From Chthoniobacter flavus (GTDB lineage: Bacteria; Verrucomicrobiota; Verrucomicrobiia; Chthoniobacterales; JACTMZ01), in contig CAMBUL010000025.1 in the NCBI GenBank assembly GCA_945871065.1, forward strand, positions 1 through 34,367: 34,367 nt of DNA, read 5' to 3'. The first letter of the stretch is position 1. The number at the start of each line of letters is the position of its first letter. The position numbers and the translations under genes are program-made. The notes below the pieces were generated by a model, which saw only the letters and a list, made by a program, of their open reading frames with translations, was not told where the DNA came from and did no database searches. Positions 9,625 to 16,212 of the stretch are shown here, one piece after another.

Positions 9625-10982
9625 AAACACCCGCGCTGCCCCCGACCAACCACCAACCCCAGGCCTACACCGGGCCATCCGCCGAGGAGGTTCTCGCACT
9701 GCGCAAGCAGTTCATGAACCCCGGCATCTTCCTCTATTATAAAAAGCCGCTCATGGTCGTGGAAGGCCGCCGTCAATACGTCTGGGACGAAAAGGGCAAG
9801 CGCTACCTCGACGGTCTCGGCGGTATCGTCACCGTTAGCGTCGGTCACTGCCACCCGCACGTCATTTCCGCGGGCAACAAACAAAGTGAACTCTACCAGC
9901 ACTCCACCACGATCTACCTGCATCCCAACGTGGTGCAATACGCAGAGAAACTCGCTTCGAAAATGCCCGGCAATTTGAAAATGTGCTACTTTGTCAATTC
10001 CGGTTCCGAGGCCAATGACCTCGCCCTGATGATGGCGCGTGCTTATACCGGCAACTATGACATCATCGCCCTGCGCAACGCTTACCACGGGGGCAACCAG
10101 TCGACCATGGGCATCACCGCCCACAGCACCTGGAAATACAACGTGCCCCACGGCTTTGGTTTCCACCACGCCCTCGCGCCTTATCCCTACCGTGGAACCT
10201 TCGGTTACGACGATCCCGAGGCCGGAGCGAAATACGCCAACGACGTCAAAGAACTTATCGAATATGCCACCCCGGGCAAAATCGCCGGCTTCATCGCGGA
10301 ATCCATCCAGGGCGTCGGCGGGTTCGTGGAATTCCCGGCGGGCTATCTTGAACACGTCTACGGCTATGTTCGCGCCGCCGGTGGCGTGTGCATGGCCGAC
10401 GAAGTACAAACCGGCTTCGGCCGTACGGGCACGCACTTTTGGGGATTCGAAACGCAGGGCGTCATCCCGGACATCGTCACCATGGCCAAGGGCATCGGTA
10501 ACGGTTGCCCCCTCGCCGCGGTGGTGACCACCCCGGAGATCGCCCAAGCTCTTGTCGGCAAAGTCCACTTCAACACCTTCGGCGGCAATCCTGTGGTCAG
10601 TGCCATGGGCAAAGCCGTGCTCGAGGTCATCGAAAATGAAGGCCTCCAGGAAAACTCCCGTCAATTGGGGGGGTACATTCTGGCCGGCTTGAACCGGCTG
10701 AAGGAAAAACACCCGATCATCGGCGACGTCCGCGGCAAGGGCCTCATGCTCGGCATCGAAATGGTAAAGGACCGCAAATCCAAGGAACCCGCCACGGCCG
10801 AATGCGCGCAAGTCCTCGAGACCGCCCGCGACCTCGGGCTCCTTCTCGGCAAAGGCGGCCTGCGCGGACAAGTCATTCGCTTCGCCCCGCCCATGTGCAT
10901 CAACCAAGCCGACGCCGACTTCCTCCTCGGAGTCCTCGACGAAAGCTTCAGCCGGTTGTCATCGGCTGCTGCTTCCAACTGA
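9621..10982 (+). CDS. Class-III aminotransferase, beta-alanine/3-aminoisobutyrate:pyruvate (AGXT2-like)
   Basis: A PLP enzyme of fold type I, 453 residues. Conserved features are [15 protein letters not shown] (cofactor phosphate loop), [12 protein letters not shown] with the PLP-binding Asp260, and TMAKGIGNG with the Schiff-base Lys290. The sequence is close in character to the AGXT2 group (alanine-glyoxylate aminotransferase 2), whose members use beta-alanine and D-3-aminoisobutyrate. The predicted reaction here is transfer of the amino group of beta-alanine (from uracil) or 3-aminoisobutyrate (from thymine), yielding the semialdehyde that MmsA oxidises. The ATG overlaps the permease stop (ATGA), so the start and translational coupling are well supported. 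The exact amino acceptor is unknown. Confidence 0.9.
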
Positions 10983-11081
10983 CCAAGCGCCCGCCGCCGA
11001 CCAGCTGAAAGGTGGGGCCATTCAAATTTGAGAAGTTCAGGCGTTTGCCACGACCTGGAGCCCAAGCTACATTCGTACCTG

Positions 11082-11222
11082 ATGAAACTTACCCTTATTT
11101 TTCTCGGCCTTCTGGTTCTGGCCAGCACTTCCGTCCGAGCCCAGTGCAAAGACTGTGGGTGCAAAGCCAAGTGCTCGACCACCTGCCAATGCAAAAATGG
11201 CGAAAAGCCGAAAGCGCCATGA
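11082..11222 (+). CDS. Exported Cys-rich mini-protein (putative metal binding)
   Basis: 46 residues. Residues 1 to about 20 (MKLTLIFLGLLVLASTSVRA) form a signal peptide with an AxA-like cleavage site (VRA|Q). The mature part is about 26 residues with six cysteines spaced C-x2-C-x-C-x3-C-x3-C-x-C, followed by a Lys/Pro tail. No lipobox is present. The Cys density suggests a metallothionein-like metal trap or a disulfide-rich peptide in the periplasm, but I recognise no family. The track begins the ORF 18 codons upstream; the internal ATG is preferred because it gives a clean signal peptide. Its stop overlaps the next ORF's ATG (ATGA), which supports real translation. Confidence 0.6.
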   Translation: MKLTLIFLGLLVLASTSVRAQCKDCGCKAKCSTTCQCKNGEKPKAP

Positions 11223-11449
11223 ACTCCCTCGACCCGCGGGCCAAGCGCTTCCGAGTCGCTGACCGGTCCCTCCAGCAAGCGAAAAGCGCCCTGCAAGGTG
11301 CTCAGCTTGCCCTCGTCGATCTCCCGCGCTCCAGCCACTCCCCGGTCACCGGCGCCCTCGATTCCATCGATCACGCCCTTTCGCATATCGCCACGGCAGG
11401 CGGACAGCTCGACGATGCCCGTCTGGAGGATAGCGAGCAGCTGGCCTGA
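11219..11449 (+). CDS. Small hypothetical protein, helical
   Basis: 76 residues starting MNSLDPRAKRFRVADRSL. It starts at an ATGA overlap with the Cys-rich peptide gene and ends 57 nt before signal peptidase I. The sequence is Ala/Leu/Gln-rich and looks like two helices joined by a short loop (PRSSHSPVTG), with no signal peptide or cysteine. I do not recognise a family. The opposite strand carries a long open frame over the same bases (10661-11665), which looks like a composition shadow. Support for this gene is the start/stop coupling and its position in a same-strand run. Confidence 0.45.
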   Translation: MNSLDPRAKRFRVADRSLQQAKSALQGAQLALVDLPRSSHSPVTGALDSIDHALSHIATAGGQLDDARLEDSEQLA

Positions 11450-11506
11450 ACGAGAGCGGCATTGCCTTTTCCCGCCGTGCGGCGAGACTGATCGCCTCGT
11501 TTCCGC

Positions 11507-12628
11507 ATGTTTTTTCTCACCCCCGGTTACCGCAAAGAAGCCAAGCTCGTCCTCCGCGCGGCTCGCAAACTGTTGCGCTACCGGCGGGACATTCTGCCCG
11601 ACAAACAAATCATCGGCCTTCGCGAGGGTATGACCAGACTCGAGGTTGCTCTGCGGACAAATCACCGCGAGGACATCACCCTAGCCACGGAAAAACTTCA
11701 TGGCCAATTCGACCAGGCAGCACCCCAACAACGCCTGGCCGGTCTGCGGGAGAACACGGAGGTCATCCTTGTCGCTCTGGTTATCGCCCTCGGCGTCCGG
11801 TCTTACTTCTTGCAGCCGTTCAAGATTCCCACCGGATCCATGCAGCCGACCCTCTACGGTGTCACCGGCACGCGCACGGTCGAGCCCCCGCCGGCATGGC
11901 CCCTTCGCGTCGCTGAATTTATTCTGCGCGGGCGCACCTACATTGATCTAAGCGCGGAAAGTGACGATTCGGTCATCGGCCTGCGTGAAGTCACCCGCTT
12001 CCACTTTTTCACCTCGACCGAGATCATCACCCGCACCCGGACTTACCAAGTCTCCGCGCCACTCAACGTTGTCCGGACTGATTTCCAAATCCATCCCGGA
12101 CGGCCACTCCGCGGCGGCCAGCCCATTGTGCGCGGCTACGCCGAAAGCGGCGACCAATTGTTTGTCGACAAGGTATCCTACAACTTTGTCCGGCCGAAGC
12201 CTGGCGACGTTTTTGTCTTCCGTACCACCGGCATCCGCCGGATCGAAGCGGGTATCCCGCCGGGCATGGGGTCGCAATACTACATCAAACGACTCGCCGC
12301 CGTCGGCGGGCAGACTCTCCAAATCCAACCGCCCGAACTTTACATCGACGGCATAGTCTCCCCACTCCCGGTTTTTCGCCGCGTCATGTCCTGTCGGGAC
12401 GGTTATGCCGGTTATTCCAACACCAGTGCCGGCGGGGGCGCTTTTCCCATCCTCGGTTCTCCGCAAGCGGAATACACCGTGCCGCACGGTTCCTACTTCG
12501 CGCTCGGCGACAACAGCTACCACAGCAGCGACAGCCGCTACTTCGGGCCGGTCCCCGAAGAAAATGTGGTCGGACGCGGACTTGTCGTCTATTGGCCGTT
12601 CGTCGGTCGCTGGGGACTAATCAACTGA
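11507..12628 (+). CDS. lepB: Signal peptidase I
   Basis: A type I signal peptidase cleaving exported preproteins at the outer face of the inner membrane. The catalytic Ser111 lies in KIPTGSMQPTL and the catalytic Lys261 in YYIKRLAAVGG; box E is ALGDNSYHSSDSRYFGPVP. A transmembrane helix (EVILVALVIALGVRSYFL, about 85-102) precedes the active site. Two features exceed the standard bacterial enzyme: an N-terminal about 80-residue charged, helical cytoplasmic extension, and a large insert of about 100 residues between boxes B and C. Extensions of this sort are, to my recollection, common in verrucomicrobial LepB. The gene ends convergently on the HAD gene, overlapping by 8 nt. It has no visible Shine-Dalgarno. 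Confidence 0.92.
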   Translation: MFFLTPGYRKEAKLVLRAARKLLRYRRDILPDKQIIGLREGMTRLEVALRTNHREDITLATEKLHGQFDQAAPQQRLAGLRENTEVILVALVIALGVRSYFLQPFKIPTGSMQPTLYGVTGTRTVEPPPAWPLRVAEFILRGRTYIDLSAESDDSVIGLREVTRFHFFTSTEIITRTRTYQVSAPLNVVRTDFQIHPGRPLRGGQPIVRGYAESGDQLFVDKVSYNFVRPKPGDVFVFRTTGIRRIEAGIPPGMGSQYYIKRLAAVGGQTLQIQPPELYIDGIVSPLPVFRRVMSCRDGYAGYSNTSAGGGAFPILGSPQAEYTVPHGSYFALGDNSYHSSDSRYFGPVPEENVVGRGLVVYWPFVGRWGLIN

Positions 12629-13394
12629 CCGCGGAAAAATGGCGGATCGCGTCCGCCACCCCCTCACCCCACGGGTGCGGAGAAACATAGCCGGCGTTGC
12701 GCCGGACCAACTCTTGCACCTCGGGCACCGCGTTCGAGGGACACGCGACCATCGCGGCGGATGAACCGTCGAGCATCGGAATGTCATTGTGATGGTCGCC
12801 GATCGCCAACACGTCTTCCCGCGGAATGCCCAGCAATCGCGACAATTCGGCCAGCGAAGACCCTTTGTGGATCCCAAAATGCGCGAACCGCATCCAGACG
12901 TGGTTACGATTGAAGGAGAACTCGGGGACGTCGGCTGCCAGTTCCCTCACCACATCCACCATGCAATCCATCGTCCCGGGATCCTCGGTCATGAGGCCGG
13001 CGAGGCGTTCATTTTCGTACAACAACTCGATCCCATCGCGCGTCGCGACCATGGCTTCGATCGCCGTAACCACATGGGCCGCGCGGTGGAACAAATCGAT
13101 CGTCTGGCGCTCAGTTTGCGCATTCCATTCGCCGAATGCCTCCCAATTCCCTTCATCAATACGACGGTAAATGTCTTTTTCGCTGGTCAGGACAAACTCG
13201 GGGTCATGCGGCAAATTTACCTGCTCGAGCCCCTCAAGCGCGAACCACAGCTGCCTTCCCGTATTGACCGCCCAGACCGCACCTTGGCGGCGCAATTCGG
13301 CGAGCGCCTCAGACAAAGACCTCACCGTGCGCGCGTCCGCGTGGTGGCCGACCAATGTCCCGTCAAAATCGGTGCTCAACAAACGAATATTCAT
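12621..13394 (-). CDS. HAD-superfamily hydrolase (Cof/sucrose-phosphatase-like)
   Basis: 257 residues, predicted Mg-dependent phosphatase acting on a small phosphorylated metabolite in the cytoplasm. Motif I is LLSTDFDGTLV (nucleophile D9, acid D11); motif II is VNTGRQ; the conserved Lys is probably in the HKGSSLAELSRLLG region; motif IV is LAIGDHHNDIPML. The mid-protein cap between motifs II and III suits the C2-cap Cof group. The substrate cannot be told from sequence. It diverges from the small coiled-coil gene at 13438 with 43 nt between and overlaps lepB's end. Confidence 0.85.
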   Translation of the reverse strand: MNIRLLSTDFDGTLVGHHADARTVRSLSEALAELRRQGAVWAVNTGRQLWFALEGLEQVNLPHDPEFVLTSEKDIYRRIDEGNWEAFGEWNAQTERQTIDLFHRAAHVVTAIEAMVATRDGIELLYENERLAGLMTEDPGTMDCMVDVVRELAADVPEFSFNRNHVWMRFAHFGIHKGSSLAELSRLLGIPREDVLAIGDHHNDIPMLDGSSAAMVACPSNAVPEVQELVRRNAGYVSPHPWGEGVADAIRHFSAVS

Positions 13395-13437
13395 CGGTTA
13401 ATCATAGTCAGGTCATTCTTCCACATCCAGCCAACTG

Positions 13438-13716
13438 ATGAAATCCGCCTACGAACTCGCTATGGAACGGCTCGCTGCCAAGGAACCGGTCCTGCAGCTC
13501 AGTGCCGACCAAAAACAACGCATCGCCGCCATCGAGGCGAAGTGCAAAGCGGACATCGCGGCGAAGGAACTCCTTCTCCAAAGCGAATTGGCCAAGACAC
13601 TCGCGGCCGGCGCCACAGAAGAAGCGGCAAAGATCCAACGCCAGTTGACCGACGAGATCCGGCGCCTCGAGGAGAAGCGCGAGCGCGAAAAAGATGCGGT
13701 GCGTAGCGAGGCTTGA
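13438..13716 (+). CDS. Small coiled-coil hypothetical protein
   Basis: 92 residues, starting MKSAYELAMERLAAKEP. It is almost wholly charged helix (Glu, Lys, Ala, Gln) with heptad-like spacing, so a coiled coil is likely from about residue 22 onward. There is no signal peptide, membrane segment or cysteine. It ends 4 nt before the deaminase start, so the two are probably co-transcribed. I think similar short proteins occur in other Verrucomicrobiota, but that is recollection and their function is unknown to me. Confidence 0.65.
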   Translation: MKSAYELAMERLAAKEPVLQLSADQKQRIAAIEAKCKADIAAKELLLQSELAKTLAAGATEEAAKIQRQLTDEIRRLEEKREREKDAVRSEA

Positions 13717-13720
13717 CCCG

Positions 13721-14218
13721 ATGGACCCGCGCCTGCCCACGGCCGAAGATGAGCACTTCATGCGCGCGGCCATCAGGCTGGGCGAAAAGGCCGCACTGAT
13801 TGACGGCACCGGCGGCCCTTTCGGCTGCGTGATCGTCAAGGACGGCAAAATCATCGCCGAGGGCTCAAATCACGTAGTCAGCGAGAACGACCCCACTTGG
13901 CACGGCGAAATGGAGGCCATCCGCGCAGCGGCGAAGAAACTCGGCACTTTTGATTTGTCCGGTTGCACGCTTTACACGACCGGCGAACCTTGCCCGATGT
14001 GCGCGGGGGCTATTTTCTGGGCCCGCATCGACCGCGTGGTCTACGCGTCGACTATCGCCGACGCCCTTTGCTACGGCCAGTTCGACGACCAACCTATTTA
14101 CCAAGATCTGGCCAAGCCGATTGCCGAGCGACGGACGCCCGCCGTGCAATGCTTGCGTGAAGAGATGCTCGATCTCTGGCGACGCTACGAGGCCAAGCCA
14201 GACCGGATCCGTTATTGA
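13721..14218 (+). CDS. Guanine-deaminase-like nucleoside/nucleobase deaminase
   Basis: 165 residues of the cytidine/deoxycytidylate deaminase superfamily. Zinc ligands are H61 in WHGEMEAIR (with catalytic E63) and C91/C94 in EPCPMCAGAIFWAR. The C-terminus DRIRY resembles the Tyr-ending tail of bacterial GuaD, which closes the active site. The likely reaction is guanine to xanthine; the tRNA-adenosine deaminase TadA is the alternative, made less likely by the tail and the loop TGGPFGCVIVKDG. The start at 13721 (MDPRLPTAED) has a GAGG about 10 nt upstream; the track's 13694 start overlaps the previous gene. It overlaps the convergent transglutaminase-like gene by 7 nt. Confidence 0.82.
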   Translation: MDPRLPTAEDEHFMRAAIRLGEKAALIDGTGGPFGCVIVKDGKIIAEGSNHVVSENDPTWHGEMEAIRAAAKKLGTFDLSGCTLYTTGEPCPMCAGAIFWARIDRVVYASTIADALCYGQFDDQPIYQDLAKPIAERRTPAVQCLREEMLDLWRRYEAKPDRIRY

Positions 14219-16122
14219 CCGCGGGCCAGTCCGGCCTCCAGTTCGACGAATTCGCGCGCCAGAATGCTGTCCGACTCGAATCGCATGACCCGCCCGGCGA
14301 GATCGAGAGCGCGCCGTGCATCGTCGTTCCGCCCGGCAGCCTTCATTTGCCGGACAAAGGGACGGACCACCTCGTAGAAGAAATTGCCGCCACCAGTCGG
14401 ACCAAGCTTTCCGGTCAGCGAGCGGTATTCCCGCATCGCCGCAATGTATTCACCCTTTTGCATGAGTCGGGAGAGAACCTCGGCACCCGTGGCGGCACTT
14501 AGATCGGTACGGAGACGCCGATTTTCGCGGATCATGCGCGTTTCGATCTCGCTGGCAGCTCGTCCGTCGCCCCCCGCGCGCTCCAACTCGGCCAACCGCG
14601 TCTGGTAGCGTACACGCAGATCTTCTTCCCGGCGGAATTGGTCGATGCCCGCCGTATAATGCGCACGCAAAGCTCCCGTGTCCTTCGCCGCCGCGAGCAC
14701 GTCTTCCTTTGCTTCCCAAGCCGCGACGAAGTCGGGCGAACAAAAGAGCGCGCTGTCCGCCGCCGCGCCGGCCGACGGCAAATCTCCGCGCCGCCGGAAG
14801 ACTTCCGCCATGGCCAAGTCGCCCAAGGCCCCGTCGTGTCCCTGAGAACGAGTGGCTCGGCCCGAGAGAAAGAGCAACTCGTGATCGGTCACGGGCAGCC
14901 ATGTTTGCGGATCGAGCGCCTGGCCGACGGTATAGCGCTGCTGGAAGAAACGCCCGGCATCCAACTCCCACTGGCCGTTCCCTCGCAGATATCCGAACCA
15001 GGCATGGCCCCCGTCTTGCCCCTGGCCCGCGAAGTAAAGGGTCGGGATCCCCCGGGCCTTGCCCGCGATGCAGGCGAAGTAGGATTGGTCGGTGCAAATC
15101 CCCCCGGACGAGTTAATAGTGCTCAAGCTGTACTTGCCGTGGGGCCATGAAAAAACACCTCTCCCGGCGCGCTCATGATCGTACCGGACCATGTCGAGGA
15201 CACGGTCGAACTTGTCATGCCGCGTCCGCGCATTTTTCGCCGCCCACTCGAATTCGGAGCGTGGCACCGGGGCATCGACGAGGAACTTCAGTTCCGCCGC
15301 CGGAAGCCGGCGCAAATCATGCTCGAGCTTCCTTGCCTCGTTGGCCCGGTAAAAATAATCGAACTGGCCCGCGACACCCTCCTCCGTACGCGGCACCGCT
15401 GCCGGAGGCACCTGATGGTGCGGCCAGAATGATGGTTCCCGTTGGTCATGGACCAGGGCGAAGGCCAGCATGAGCGAGCGGTAAGCGGGCCACGCACCCG
15501 GATGAGCACGTCGCAACTGCTCAAGACGCGCCAGCACGACCGGCGCGAAATCGTCCGGCTTCAATTCGCGGAAGAACTCTTTGAGGAACTCCTGGTCGTT
15601 CGCCAACTCGGCCAGAAAGTCTTCCGAGGCCCGCGATGCGACAGCGCCGCCGCCCGCCGTGTAGTCATCCGGCAAAAGCGCCTGCAGAATCTCCGGCGGC
15701 AAATGTTCCATCGGGAGGGCCCCGGCCGCGGTGGGCAGGGGCCGCCCGGATGGGTCGGCCGGTAACGGCACACCGGAAGGAATGACCAGCAACGCGTTGT
15801 CCTGGTCCGGATTGCGCAGCACGCGGCGTGCGAGCCACGCCTTCAGCGCTTCCGGTTCCGGCGTCCCGAGCAGGCGGCACCATTGGTAAAGCCGCTGCCA
15901 CTGGCGGAAAACGGCATTCCCGGCGCTGCCAGCCTGCGAAGAGTACGACGGTTTCCATTGCTCCGCCAATCCAGCTTCTAGGGTGTCAGCGGCAGCCGCC
16001 CAGCCCATGGCGCGGATAGCCACAACATCCTGGGCAGTGGGCATGCGGCCCAAATCGAAGTCCGCTCGCGCCAGAACGACAGAGAGGATCCCGAAAATCA
16101 GAGCCAGCCACGCCCGCTTCAT
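14212..16122 (-). CDS. Secreted transglutaminase-like (papain-fold) protein
   Basis: 636 residues with an N-terminal signal peptide (MKRAWLALIFGILSVVLARA). A transglutaminase-core triad is visible: Cys343 in SSGGICTDQSYFACIAG, His373 in DGGHAWFGYL and Asp388 in WELDAGRF. These spacings match TGc domains, which act as proteases, amidases or structural domains in bacteria. Residues 20-330 are helical and unassigned; residues about 430-636 look like TPR-type helices (RRRGDLPSAGAAADSAL; KAAGRNDDARRALDLAGR). The start is chosen at 16122 because GGTGAGGGT lies directly before it, one of the few good Shine-Dalgarno sequences in the window; the track start at 16200 is rejected. It diverges from uvrA. 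The substrate is unknown. Confidence 0.75.
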   Translation of the reverse strand: MKRAWLALIFGILSVVLARADFDLGRMPTAQDVVAIRAMGWAAAADTLEAGLAEQWKPSYSSQAGSAGNAVFRQWQRLYQWCRLLGTPEPEALKAWLARRVLRNPDQDNALLVIPSGVPLPADPSGRPLPTAAGALPMEHLPPEILQALLPDDYTAGGGAVASRASEDFLAELANDQEFLKEFFRELKPDDFAPVVLARLEQLRRAHPGAWPAYRSLMLAFALVHDQREPSFWPHHQVPPAAVPRTEEGVAGQFDYFYRANEARKLEHDLRRLPAAELKFLVDAPVPRSEFEWAAKNARTRHDKFDRVLDMVRYDHERAGRGVFSWPHGKYSLSTINSSGGICTDQSYFACIAGKARGIPTLYFAGQGQDGGHAWFGYLRGNGQWELDAGRFFQQRYTVGQALDPQTWLPVTDHELLFLSGRATRSQGHDGALGDLAMAEVFRRRGDLPSAGAAADSALFCSPDFVAAWEAKEDVLAAAKDTGALRAHYTAGIDQFRREEDLRVRYQTRLAELERAGGDGRAASEIETRMIRENRRLRTDLSAATGAEVLSRLMQKGEYIAAMREYRSLTGKLGPTGGGNFFYEVVRPFVRQMKAAGRNDDARRALDLAGRVMRFESDSILAREFVELEAGLARGQ

Positions 16123-16212
16123 ACCCTCACCATAGCTACGTCCCTCGCCTTGCCAAGGGTCACAATCCTCTTTTGCACCGCAAGGCAACCGCCCTATCAT
16201 TCAAGGTCACGC

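Noticed and set aside
10661-11665. Minus-strand 334-aa open frame over the end of the aminotransferase gene and the small ORFs
   Set aside because: Most of it is antisense to the well-supported aminotransferase, the Cys-rich ORF and the start of lepB; no recognisable domain is present and the GC-rich codon bias gives long shadows.
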